A DNA stretch of 41,966 nt from IMG/VR virus record IMGVR_UViG_3300042691_005685, positions 1 through 41,966 of that record, one strand, 5' to 3'. The notes beneath the pieces are model-generated. The model was given only the letters and a program-made list of their open reading frames with translations. It was not told where the DNA came from and ran no database searches. A program made the translations under genes and the position numbers. How positions within the stretch are numbered: position 1 is the first letter of the stretch; each line of letters opens with the position of its first letter. Below are positions 4,486-13,359 of the stretch, piece by piece. The stretch is from a virus.

Positions 4486-6057
4486 ATGAAAAGTAATAGC
4501 CTGACGCTTGACGAAATTAAAGAAGAATTTCTTAAATGTAAAACTGATGCGGTATACTTCATATCTAAGTACATAAAAGTTTCCCACCCTAAAAGAGGGT
4601 TAGTAAACTTTGAACTTTACCCTTTCCAAAGAACAATAATTAAAGAGTTCTTTACACACAGATTTAATATACTTAGAAAGTTTAGACAAGCTGGTTGTAC
4701 TACATTGATTGCTGCTTATTCTTTGTGGCTTTGTATGTTTAATCCTTACAAGACTGTGGCTATTCTGTCTAAAGGCGAGGCTGAGTCCACAGAAATTATT
4801 GATCGTATTAAATTGATGCACGCTGAACTTCCTGCTTGGTTACAACCTAAGATTATGGAAGACAACAAGCATACATTCAAGCTAGAGAACAAATCAGTAA
4901 TCAAGTCTAAGGCTTCGGGAAAGCAATCAGGTAGATCTATTCCTGGATCATTGTTGATCTTGGACGAAGCTGCATTCATTGAGCACATTGATACAATTTG
5001 GGCTGCTGCTTATCCAATCATTTCTACTGGTGGATCTGTAATTGCTCTTTCAACTGTAAATGGTATTGGTAATTGGTTTCACAAGATGTATACTCAAGCT
5101 ATCAATGGAGAAAACAATTTTAATGCAATTGATATTACTTGGAAGGAACATCCAGAATACTTTAGACAATCAGGGTATGAGCATCTATATGAATTGATGG
5201 CAAAGTATGAACCACCAGTCAATATTGATGATTGGGAGAAGAATACTAGGGCTAACCTAAGCTTGAAAGAATGGTTGCAGGAATATGAAGCTAACTTCCT
5301 AGGAACTGGTGAAACTTACATTGACGGTGAGATCCTAAGGCAGTTAAAGAGTGACGTAAATCGTGAATACAGAATCAAATACAATAATCGTATGCGCGTG
5401 TGGAAGGATCCTCAACCGTACCACGAATATGTATTAGCTTGTGATCCGTCAATAGGCCGAGAAAGAGATTATTCAGCCTTCCATGTTATTGATCTTTATA
5501 ATGGGGAGCAAGTAGCAGAGTTTTATTCGAACCGTACCCCAATCAACGAATTTGCTAAAATTATTGTAGACGAGGGCAGACTTTATAATACGGCTTATGT
5601 TCTGAGCGAAAGAAACGGTATTGGAAATAATTTAATTTATTTCTTACAAGAAAGTTTAGAGTATGAAAATCTAGTTATGGACGATAACCGTGAGATCGGT
5701 ATGCAGATCACCCAGAAGAATAGGGAGGTCTTGTTGGCCGACATGGAGCATAATATAAGATCAAATAAAGTTAAAATTAACTCAGAAAGGCTAGTTGACG
5801 AGCTATTAACCTTTGTTATTGATAAAGATACCAATAAAATTAAAGCTGATACTAACTGCCATGATGACTTAATTATGGCTTTTGCTATGGCAATTAATAC
5901 TTTTAATAAATTAAGAGAAAATAACTTAATTGAAAGAGATACTTTAATTGATAACAGGAATATCCCACTTACCCCTATGCAGTCATATAAATATAAAGTA
6001 GTTACTGCTACTGGTAATGTAACCCTGGAAGATTATAAATGGCTAATAGGCAAATAA
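4486..6057 (+). CDS. Large terminase subunit (gp17-like packaging ATPase/nuclease, 523 aa)
   Basis: Motor of DNA packaging: ATP-driven translocation into the prohead plus headful cutting. ATPase domain: Q-motif region YPFQRTI near 45-51, Walker A-like FRQAGCTT at 66-73, Walker B LLILDE with D160 and E161, coupling motif STVNGIGNWF near 189-198. The usual Walker A lysine (T4: RQLGKTT) is Cys71 here. RNase H-like nuclease domain: ACDPSIGRERDYS with D320, SERNG with E375, and CHDD with D460/D461, which together supply the metal ligands. At 523 aa it is slightly shorter than T4 gp17 (610 aa). No small terminase was recognised nearby. The 3-prime end overlaps the portal start by 19 nt. Confidence 0.95.
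   Translation: MKSNSLTLDEIKEEFLKCKTDAVYFISKYIKVSHPKRGLVNFELYPFQRTIIKEFFTHRFNILRKFRQAGCTTLIAAYSLWLCMFNPYKTVAILSKGEAESTEIIDRIKLMHAELPAWLQPKIMEDNKHTFKLENKSVIKSKASGKQSGRSIPGSLLILDEAAFIEHIDTIWAAAYPIISTGGSVIALSTVNGIGNWFHKMYTQAINGENNFNAIDITWKEHPEYFRQSGYEHLYELMAKYEPPVNIDDWEKNTRANLSLKEWLQEYEANFLGTGETYIDGEILRQLKSDVNREYRIKYNNRMRVWKDPQPYHEYVLACDPSIGRERDYSAFHVIDLYNGEQVAEFYSNRTPINEFAKIIVDEGRLYNTAYVLSERNGIGNNLIYFLQESLEYENLVMDDNREIGMQITQKNREVLLADMEHNIRSNKVKINSERLVDELLTFVIDKDTNKIKADTNCHDDLIMAFAMAINTFNKLRENNLIERDTLIDNRNIPLTPMQSYKYKVVTATGNVTLEDYKWLIGK
5986..5993 (+). promoter_or_regulatory. Possible late promoter box upstream of portal
   Basis: TATAAATA inside the terminase gene, 46 nt before the portal ATG at 6039. 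Chance matches are expected in AT-rich coding DNA, so this rests on position alone. Confidence 0.25.
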
Positions 6058-7868
6058 GAGAAGGTTTTACTGAGTTCGCTAACCCAAACAATCCTTGGTT
6101 TAGCCCCGTAGGAACTGTAGGTAAGTTCTTTGCTAAGTTCTTTTCTTTGGGCAGATATGCTAGAAAAGAGGCTGAATTCGACCAGCAGTTAAGAGACCCA
6201 GCCCGACCAATTAAAGTAAATCCTGGTCGCCCTCTACACGGTGATGCAGTTCAGTCTAGAGATGTTATCAGGGTCACTTCAATGGCCCATAGCAAGACTA
6301 ACTATCCTATTCTACCACAAGTCGAACATGATAGAAAGAGAAGATATAGAGAATATGAGGACATGGATGGCTACCCAGAGATTGGATCAGCCTTCGATAT
6401 CTACGCTGACGATTGCTCACAGGAAAATCTAGACGGAACTAAATGGGATATCATCACTGCCGATGAAGATGCCAAGCAGGAAATAATTGATCTATTTGAT
6501 AGAATTGAATTAGATACTTATCTCTGGGATATTGTAAGAAATACAGTGAAGTATGGGGATAACTTCCTTGAGTTAGTTGTTGATATCAATGACATCAAGA
6601 AGGGTATTCAGAGAATCAAGATCTTAAATCCAAACTTCTTCTATAGAGTTGAAGACGAGTTCGGATATCTAAGTTCATTCCTTCAGGAGATTCCAAAGAA
6701 AGATAACTGGACTACTTATGGCAACGTTGGACCAAATATTGACAATAGCCAAGTAATCCCACTAGATCCAGGCCAGATAGTACACTTTAGATTGCATACA
6801 TCTGATCCAACGCATTACCCCTATGGTAAGAGTATAGCTTCTGGGGCTAGATCAATTTACAAGAGCTTGAAGATGATGGAAGACGCTATGTTGATCTATC
6901 GTCTTGCCCGCGCGCCCGAGAGAAGAATATTTTATATTGATACTGGATCTCTTCCTTCTTCCAAGGCTGAGATGCATATCAAGGAGCAGATGCATAAGTT
7001 TAAGAAGAGCAAGCTGTTCAACAAGAATACTGGCAACATGGAAGAAACCTACAATGCTATTTCAGCCGATGAGGACTTCTTTATCGCAGTAAATGGTAAG
7101 GGGTCAGGAACCAAGATCGAAACTCTTCCAGGTGCTGAGAATCTTGGCGAGGTCGATGACGTTAAGTACTTTAGAGATAAACTACTTGCGGCTCTAAAGA
7201 TTCCAAAGGATTATATTGTTGAGAAGGATCAAGCCCCAGATAGAAAGGCTAACCTTGCTCAATTGGACGTTAAGTTCGCTAGAGTTGTAACCAGAATTCA
7301 AAAAGCCATTGAAATTGGTTTAGAGACGATAGCCCATAGACACTTAATGATTAAGGGTTATCCAACTTCAGTTATTGAGAAACTTAAAATTAAGTTGCCT
7401 GCTCCTTCAGACATGGCTAGAAAGAGACAGCTTGATTTAGACCAGCAAAAAGCATTAGTTGTTGGTGCTGTTAAGAATTTAGGTATATTCCCAGTTGATA
7501 AGATATACAAAGATTATTATCAGTTAAATGATGTTCAAATAAAACAAATTAAAGATAAGCTCCAAGAAGAGATGGAAGAGCAGATGGAGCAGCAAATGGA
7601 GCAACAAAATGCCATGATGGGTGCGGCTCCTGGGATGCCTGGAATGCCTGCTCCAGGGGGCGATATGGGAGCTGGTGGGCCTCCTCCGGTCGGTGGTGAG
7701 CCTGCTGAAAACACGCCTCCAACTCAGGTAGAAAATATTAATTTAAGTGAACTTGAAACTTTACTATTGGAAAATAATGGGTCTAAGGAGTTATTAGACG
7801 TTATTAAGTCATTAAAATATAACGAAATGTATTTTAATAAAAAGATAAAGGAAACGCAGTCTAAATAA
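6039..7868 (+). CDS. Portal vertex protein (gp20-like, 609 aa)
   Basis: Forms the dodecameric ring at the packaging vertex through which terminase pumps DNA and to which the neck attaches. T4-type portal features are the YREYEDMDGYPEIGSAFDIYADD segment near residues 101-124 (key residues E105, D107-D109, P112, E113), the KYGDNFLELVV region near 168-178, and the long FRLHTSDPTHYPYGKSI / ALKIPKDYIVEKDQAP crown and wing region. The length is close to T4 gp20 (524 aa) plus a C-terminal extension. Residues about 510-570 are low complexity (Gln/Glu/Met, then Gly/Pro-rich), an unusual flexible insert before a last helical piece. It starts within the terminase 3-prime end. Confidence 0.93.
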   Translation: MANRQIREGFTEFANPNNPWFSPVGTVGKFFAKFFSLGRYARKEAEFDQQLRDPARPIKVNPGRPLHGDAVQSRDVIRVTSMAHSKTNYPILPQVEHDRKRRYREYEDMDGYPEIGSAFDIYADDCSQENLDGTKWDIITADEDAKQEIIDLFDRIELDTYLWDIVRNTVKYGDNFLELVVDINDIKKGIQRIKILNPNFFYRVEDEFGYLSSFLQEIPKKDNWTTYGNVGPNIDNSQVIPLDPGQIVHFRLHTSDPTHYPYGKSIASGARSIYKSLKMMEDAMLIYRLARAPERRIFYIDTGSLPSSKAEMHIKEQMHKFKKSKLFNKNTGNMEETYNAISADEDFFIAVNGKGSGTKIETLPGAENLGEVDDVKYFRDKLLAALKIPKDYIVEKDQAPDRKANLAQLDVKFARVVTRIQKAIEIGLETIAHRHLMIKGYPTSVIEKLKIKLPAPSDMARKRQLDLDQQKALVVGAVKNLGIFPVDKIYKDYYQLNDVQIKQIKDKLQEEMEEQMEQQMEQQNAMMGAAPGMPGMPAPGGDMGAGGPPPVGGEPAENTPPTQVENINLSELETLLLENNGSKELLDVIKSLKYNEMYFNKKIKETQSK

Positions 7869-7889
7869 AGTTGATATAGAAGATTTTTT

Positions 7890-9713
7890 ATGCTAACCAA
7901 TTTAATCGAAAATCGTGGAAAAGAGTTCTCAAATCTCGTTAAGATCGGTGATTACCTTGCTAGATCATTAAGAGAAAATGTCGAACTATTTTATGTAGAG
8001 AACGGTAAAGTTACTTATGTAACTGAATCAGGTGGTGTCGTAACAGCAAATTATGGTTTCAAGCCAAATCTTAAGCTAACTAATGTCCAGGTTGATGATT
8101 CTTCAATCCTTGAAGACAGAGATGCTTTTGAGAAGGTAACAGATAAGAAAGTTTCAAATCTTCTATCAAATCTACTGGAGAGCGATTACCACGATGCCGA
8201 GAACCAGTTTGATGAGATCCTAAGTTTATTTGAGACCAAACTTTCCTTTGAGAGAATTAAGGAAAGACTAAGAACTAAGGTCGAGAGATTTGGTGAGAGC
8301 ACTAAGATTGTCTCAACTCCTCAGTTCCAAAAGGTTTCAGAGATGAAGGATAAGATTGTCCAGTTCTTGAAGGAGAATAAGGACATAGTAAATATCCCAG
8401 AGATTAAGAATGGCCTAAAGTTAGCCTCAGTTGTATCAAAGGCTTTCAATCTTCCAAAGCTAACTCTAGAGCAGTTAGCCGAATCAAAGACTTTCTCAGT
8501 CAGACCATCAGATAGCAATTCAATCTATGAGCATCTTTGCAGACAAGAACTGATTGCCAAGGAGCTACTAGAAGCTAAAGAGAACTTCGATACTACTTGG
8601 GCTAACAATGAGCTAATCTCAGATCTAGCTTCAATGATCTATGAGAAGAGATCAAAGATTGAAGAGAAGGTAGCTGAGATCATAACTAAGATCCCATACT
8701 TTGCTCTATCAACCAAGAAGCAACTTTCAACCATCATTGAGAACTCACTGGGCCTCTCAGATCTAAAGATATCAAACAAGGATGTTACTAAGTTTGTTTC
8801 AAATATCTTTGAGATGAAGAAGCCAGTCAAGAATTACATCATGGACCTACTGAATGAGAAGTATGGTATCAATGTAAACAACTTAAGCGAAATCCCAACC
8901 TTCTCAAATCTTCTTAAGACTGAGATGGTTGTCCTTGCCAGTCTAGCCAAGTTAGCTCCAAAGAATTCAGTAGTTAAGCAGACCTTGTTTGAACTAGCTG
9001 AATCACTAAAGACTAAGAATGGTGCTGAGTCAATAGACATTGTTGATTTCATCAACGAGGTATTTGATGAGGCTGGATTCAAGAAGCAACTAAATGAGAC
9101 TAATCTCCTACAATACCTTGACTTTGCCAGAGTTGCAGATGATCTAGGAAAGATTGGAACTATCCTGAAAATGTTACAGCCAGCTTTAGGTGGTGAAGGT
9201 GCTCCAATAGGTGGAGATATGGGAGATGCTGCTTCAATGGATCAGGCTCCAATGGAAGGCCAGCCAATAATCCCACCAGAGGGCGAAGAAGGAATGGGCG
9301 ACGAAGAGGGCGAGCCAGAGCCTTCAGAGGCTGAAATGGCCGCTGAAGAGGTTCAGGGTGAAGAGGCTATGGGTGCTGAAGGTGGAGGAGAAATGCCACC
9401 CCCAGAAGAAGGAATGGAAGGAGAGATTCCACCAGAAGAAGAGATGCAAGATGATACTGGCGAACCAATGGCTACAGATGAAATAAATGATCTTGTAAAC
9501 AGAATCGAAGATCTTCTCTCTTCAATCAAGACTGAAATGGGAGAAGGAGAAGGTCCAATGGGAGATGAGGAAGGATCAGGAGAAGAACTCCCACCAGAAG
9601 AAGGAATGGAGGGTGAGGAAGAAATGCCACCAGAGGAAGGCATGGAAGAAGAGATGCCTGAAGAGGGCGGCGAAGAAGAATTTGAAGAAGAGGACGAGGA
9701 AGAAGAAGAGTAA
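7890..9713 (+). CDS. Helical virion-assembly protein with very acidic C-terminal tail (607 aa)
   Basis: Residues 1-430 are mostly helical, with Lys/Glu-rich repeats such as FERIKERLRTKVERF. Residues about 435-607 are low complexity, dominated by Glu, Pro, Met and Gly (EEGMEGE, PPEEEM), with one short helical island near 520-545 (DEINDLVNRIEDLLSSIK); the tail ends in a run of acidic residues. Position directly after the portal suggests a head-assembly role, such as a scaffold or prohead core. T4 gp22 is also helical and acidic, but I see no direct sequence match. Codon use (AAG, GAG, CTA, CCA) is more selective than in neighbours, consistent with high expression. No protease motif is visible. 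The start is the ATG at 7890, 21 nt after the portal stop. Confidence 0.6.
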   Translation: MLTNLIENRGKEFSNLVKIGDYLARSLRENVELFYVENGKVTYVTESGGVVTANYGFKPNLKLTNVQVDDSSILEDRDAFEKVTDKKVSNLLSNLLESDYHDAENQFDEILSLFETKLSFERIKERLRTKVERFGESTKIVSTPQFQKVSEMKDKIVQFLKENKDIVNIPEIKNGLKLASVVSKAFNLPKLTLEQLAESKTFSVRPSDSNSIYEHLCRQELIAKELLEAKENFDTTWANNELISDLASMIYEKRSKIEEKVAEIITKIPYFALSTKKQLSTIIENSLGLSDLKISNKDVTKFVSNIFEMKKPVKNYIMDLLNEKYGINVNNLSEIPTFSNLLKTEMVVLASLAKLAPKNSVVKQTLFELAESLKTKNGAESIDIVDFINEVFDEAGFKKQLNETNLLQYLDFARVADDLGKIGTILKMLQPALGGEGAPIGGDMGDAASMDQAPMEGQPIIPPEGEEGMGDEEGEPEPSEAEMAAEEVQGEEAMGAEGGGEMPPPEEGMEGEIPPEEEMQDDTGEPMATDEINDLVNRIEDLLSSIKTEMGEGEGPMGDEEGSGEELPPEEGMEGEEEMPPEEGMEEEMPEEGGEEEFEEEDEEEEE

Positions 9714-9719
9714 TAATAT

Positions 9720-11729
9720 ATGAGTTGCAACAATTATACTGCTACCCAAATTCCCCTTAGCGTTGGTTTCGATGCTAATGGGAACGCTGGAAGTCTTGTT
9801 GAGACTAAGGAAATCAAAGTAACTAAGATAGAGACTCCAACTGATTCCGATCAATTAATTATTGCAGCAGGGACAGAAGTTGTATTTAAAGGTAATGTTA
9901 CTGTAGAAGGCACTATAAATGTAGGAGCAGTCGAAGCGGCTTCCTCACTATCCTCATTAACAGATGTTACTATAACGTCTGTAGCTAATGGTGAAGTTTT
10001 AGTTTGGAGTTCTAATGATTGGATAAATAGAACTCTTGCTGAAGCGGGAATTCTTGGGACTACTGATTTAGCTAATTATGCTACAAACACTTATGTATCA
10101 TCTAATTATGCTACATCAAACTCTTTATCAGCATATGCACCCTCATCTTGGGTAAATTCTAACTTTTTAGCAAACTCAACTATAGGGACTACTGTTCAAG
10201 GTTATGATCCTGTTCTTGAAGCTTTATCGTTAGCTACTGTAACGGCTAATACTGTTGCTTATTTTAATACTGGTGCCGCCGCTACAACTACGACTTTAAC
10301 ACCTTTTGCAAGAACTGACTTATTAGCTGCTACTGGAGCAGCACCAATAAGAGCTAGTTTAGATTTAGAGCCTGGGGTTGATATTCAAGTTCAAAATACT
10401 AGTTTACAAGATATTGCAAATATTGATACTGTCTTTCTTACTGAAAACGATGTCTTAGCTTGGGATGGTGCTAATTGGGTCGCCGTTGCCGCGCCTGGGG
10501 GAGGTCCAGTAGCATTAAATGATATAACAGATGTTACTATCGCTACGGCTGTTGCTAATGACTTTTTAGTCTATGATAGTGGGCAATGGAGAGATCAAGC
10601 TCCATCGGTAGCCAGAACATCTCTAGGAGCTACAACAGTTGGAGCTAATATTTTTACTCTTAATAATCCTACAGCAGTAACATATTTAAAAATAAATAAT
10701 GACAACTCTGTAAGCACTAGAACTGCGGTTGAAATGCAGTCAGATCTTTCAGTAACTCCAGGAACAAATGTTCAAACTCAAAATGCAAATCTTCAATCAA
10801 TAGCTAATCAAACAACAACTGAAAATACACTAATTTATTTTAGTGGATCAACTTCTGCTGCAACTACAACTTTAACTTCATTTGGAAGATCACTATTAGA
10901 TGATGCAAATGCAACTGAGTGTAGAGGTACTTTAAGTGCTCAGTTATCTTCTGTGCCATTAGACAATCTTACTAATTTATGCACAGGGGCTGGATCAACT
11001 GGAGCATCTGCTTTTGGAAGATTATTTTTTACTGTAACAAATGGTCTTTCACCTGGCATTAATATTCTTCCTGTGGATTTGTATGACCCAACAAACATTT
11101 CTAATAGTTATGGAAAAATATTAAGATTTGAAGAATCTGCTATCCCAGGATATGGATTACCGAAATGGAATAATTTATTCTTAGGTGAACTAGCTAATGT
11201 TGATATAACGGGTGCTGGTGGCAATTTGACTGCTGGAAGAATATTATACGTTAATACAAGCCAAGATTTAACAGAGTTAGCCAATCCTGCTGGGACAAGT
11301 TTTTTAAGACATGATGGAGCTAACACAGGTCCAACTTGGAGATCTTCCGCTGATGTCAGAACAGATATTGGATTAGCTACAACAGATTCTCCTCAGTTTG
11401 CTGGAGTTAATGTTGGAAATGCTGCTGATACTTTAATAGCTAGATCATCCGCAGGAAATATTACTGTTGCAGGTCAAACAATATATCGAGCGGGAGGAAC
11501 TGATGTTCCTATTTTAGATGGTGGAACTGGAGCTTCCACTGCCGCTGGTGCAAGAACTAATATATTTGCTGGATTATCAATAGCAAAAGGTGATTTAATC
11601 ACTTATGATGGTTCAGACTTTGCTAGAATTCCTGCTCCAACGATTGACGGAGCTTATTTACTCAGAGTTGTAAAATCTGGGAGTACTTTTACTTTTAGCT
11701 GGCAGCCTGAATCTAACTACAGCAACTAA
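9720..11729 (+). CDS. Modular tail-fibre-like protein (669 aa)
   Basis: A Ser/Thr/Ala/Asn-rich protein built of repeats. Two copies of a LxDVTIxxVANGxxLVW...W unit occur near residues 80-102 and 267-291. Two or three copies of a VQxxNxxLQxIA unit (near 222-235 and 345-360) are each followed by an AATTTLTxFxR stretch. The C-terminus has TDSPQFAGVNVGNAADTL and LDGGTGASTAAGARTN, sequences typical of phage fibre shafts and collar or receptor-binding fibres. It likely forms an elongated trimeric fibre. It starts 7 nt after the acidic-tail gene, and its stop overlaps the convergent 78-aa gene stop by 4 nt (CTAA). Placement next to head genes leaves open a head or neck fibre rather than a tail fibre. 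Confidence 0.7.
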   Translation: MSCNNYTATQIPLSVGFDANGNAGSLVETKEIKVTKIETPTDSDQLIIAAGTEVVFKGNVTVEGTINVGAVEAASSLSSLTDVTITSVANGEVLVWSSNDWINRTLAEAGILGTTDLANYATNTYVSSNYATSNSLSAYAPSSWVNSNFLANSTIGTTVQGYDPVLEALSLATVTANTVAYFNTGAAATTTTLTPFARTDLLAATGAAPIRASLDLEPGVDIQVQNTSLQDIANIDTVFLTENDVLAWDGANWVAVAAPGGGPVALNDITDVTIATAVANDFLVYDSGQWRDQAPSVARTSLGATTVGANIFTLNNPTAVTYLKINNDNSVSTRTAVEMQSDLSVTPGTNVQTQNANLQSIANQTTTENTLIYFSGSTSAATTTLTSFGRSLLDDANATECRGTLSAQLSSVPLDNLTNLCTGAGSTGASAFGRLFFTVTNGLSPGINILPVDLYDPTNISNSYGKILRFEESAIPGYGLPKWNNLFLGELANVDITGAGGNLTAGRILYVNTSQDLTELANPAGTSFLRHDGANTGPTWRSSADVRTDIGLATTDSPQFAGVNVGNAADTLIARSSAGNITVAGQTIYRAGGTDVPILDGGTGASTAAGARTNIFAGLSIAKGDLITYDGSDFARIPAPTIDGAYLLRVVKSGSTFTFSWQPESNYSN

Positions 11730-11962
11730 TCCTTAACCATATCACCACGCTTTATAGAGTTGAATAGTCTTACAAAGAAGACTTCTCTTAAAGCGTCTAA
11801 CTCTCTCCATACATTTATCAGTTCTCTAAGATTGCTCTCTGATATCTTCTTAGAGTCTTTGATCTTAGTTAGAACTGATATGCAGCTTTCTAGGCTAGAT
11901 TCATTCTGACGAGTAAGGTTCATCAGAGTATCGACGATATATTCTTTAGTTAAGTTTGACAT
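11726..11962 (-). CDS. Hypothetical helical protein (78 aa)
   Basis: A 78-residue helical protein (MSNLTKEYIVDTLMNLTRQ...) with heptad-like Leu spacing and no membrane span. It follows the UvsW-like helicase with a 17-nt overlap, so it is probably translated from the same leftward mRNA. In T4 a small gene (uvsW.1, also called uvsY-adjacent uvsW.1) follows uvsW, but I see no sequence basis to equate the two. Its stop TAG overlaps the stop TAA of the convergent fibre gene. Confidence 0.65.
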   Translation of the reverse strand: MSNLTKEYIVDTLMNLTRQNESSLESCISVLTKIKDSKKISESNLRELINVWRELDALREVFFVRLFNSIKRGDMVKD

Positions 11963-13325
11963 AGCTTATTTGGAACTTGTGGTTTTCGTAGTGTTTGATT
12001 CTGCTCTTTGAGTGCTTCTCTAGGTATGGCACGGTATCATAGAAATCATAGAAGTGCATCTCAGTCTTGTTCTCAGCCTTTCTGATACCTCTACCAAGTC
12101 CTTGAATGGTAGGAATCTCGCCCTCTAATCCTCTGGCATTGATCATATGGCTGATCTCATTAATGTTGATTCCAGTCTGCATTACGTTTGTTCCGATGAT
12201 GATTGGATGATTATTATCTTTGATGAAGGCTTGAATGATATCATATCTTTCCTCGATATTGTCTTTCCCTTCGACTGTGTATGCGTGAGGAATCAAAGCC
12301 TTTAGTTTGTGTAGGTGCTCTAGGTTCTTGACCAATATCAGAGTTTTAGAATTAGGGCTTTTCTTAATCAACTGATAGATGTTTGCAATCATTTGATTGC
12401 GTTGCTCGTTGTTGACTATAAACTTTTCATAGATCTGTTGATAACCTAAATCCTCGTCCTCCAGGCTCAAGGTAGGCTTGAATTCTAGGATCTGAATATT
12501 AGGCTTGGCTAGCTTTCCATCTTTGATTAGATCTTCGGTTGATCTAGTGGAATAGACTGCACCAAAAGCCCCTTCTAATGTCAGCCTTCCATGGATATCA
12601 TTCTTTTCCGATGGGACAGTGGCTGTGAATGCGATTCTAAATATTGCATTCGGAAAAGCCTCGATTGCGGCTATAGTAGTGTCACCTTTGCAGAACTGAT
12701 GAGCCTCGTCAATCATCAATACTTCAGCCTGCTCAAGGTGGGTGTCTAGGATCTTCTCAATGCTCTGGACAGTTGAGAGCATGATATCCCCATATATGAA
12801 TCCCTCACCTGAATTTATGCCAAGAGATTCGATGCCACAGGTTTTGAAGAAGTCGTATGTCTGCTTTAGGATACCTTTCTCCTTGAACAGAATGACCATC
12901 TTCCTGGGCGCGAGGGAGGCTACAATCCCAGCCATTATCAGGGTCTTACCAGATCCAACCGGAGACTCAATTACGCCTCTATTAAAGTTTAGAACGTGCT
13001 GGATTGCTTCTTTCTGGTAGTCGTAGTAATTAAACTTCTTTACTTTTTGAATCTGTATAGGATCTGGTAGTTTATAAGTTCGATTAAGTCCTACATTTTC
13101 AGCCCCAATACTTAACAGATCATTTACTACCCTGCTGAGTAAGCCAGTCCTAAATATTCCATTCTTAGCGAAATAGTGCTTTCTGCCATCCCAAACTCGA
13201 CGCTTGTACTGCGGAGTATAATTATACCCTGGGACAAGAAAGCCATACTTGTCATGTAAGGCTTCTAATAACTTTGGATTATCAGTTATTAGCTTAGACC
13301 TTAAATTACCTATTTCTATTTCCAT
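11946..13325 (-). CDS. uvsW: UvsW-like SF2 DNA/RNA helicase (459 aa)
   Basis: Superfamily 2 helicase with an N-terminal DNA-binding domain like T4 UvsW (PQYKRRVWDGRKHYF... near residues 38-65). Motif I is SPVGSGKT at 121-128, motif II IDEAHQ with DEAH at 206-209, motif III TAT at 234-236, and motif VI QGLGRGIRK at 408-416. The length is close to T4 UvsW (503 aa). UvsW remodels branched DNA and unwinds R-loops, which in T4 switches replication from origin-dependent to recombination-dependent. It is transcribed leftward and divergently from the gp26-like gene, with only 34 bp between their starts. A T/A-rich CCTACTATAATAGG near-palindrome at 13328-13341 could hold promoters for both. Confidence 0.92.
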   Translation of the reverse strand: MEIEIGNLRSKLITDNPKLLEALHDKYGFLVPGYNYTPQYKRRVWDGRKHYFAKNGIFRTGLLSRVVNDLLSIGAENVGLNRTYKLPDPIQIQKVKKFNYYDYQKEAIQHVLNFNRGVIESPVGSGKTLIMAGIVASLAPRKMVILFKEKGILKQTYDFFKTCGIESLGINSGEGFIYGDIMLSTVQSIEKILDTHLEQAEVLMIDEAHQFCKGDTTIAAIEAFPNAIFRIAFTATVPSEKNDIHGRLTLEGAFGAVYSTRSTEDLIKDGKLAKPNIQILEFKPTLSLEDEDLGYQQIYEKFIVNNEQRNQMIANIYQLIKKSPNSKTLILVKNLEHLHKLKALIPHAYTVEGKDNIEERYDIIQAFIKDNNHPIIIGTNVMQTGININEISHMINARGLEGEIPTIQGLGRGIRKAENKTEMHFYDFYDTVPYLEKHSKSRIKHYENHKFQISYVKLN

Positions 13326-13359
13326 AACCTACTATAATAGGTATGGTTAAAATAGAATT

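Noticed and set aside
4486-4587. Upstream extension of the glycosyltransferase-like gene
   Set aside because: It lies antisense to the terminase N-terminus, while the conserved fold begins at the ATG at 4485.
9353-9854. Leftward frames encoding poly-Ser and Phe/Leu-rich proteins
   Set aside because: They are mirror images of the GAA/GAG-rich acidic tail of the 607-aa gene, not independent genes.
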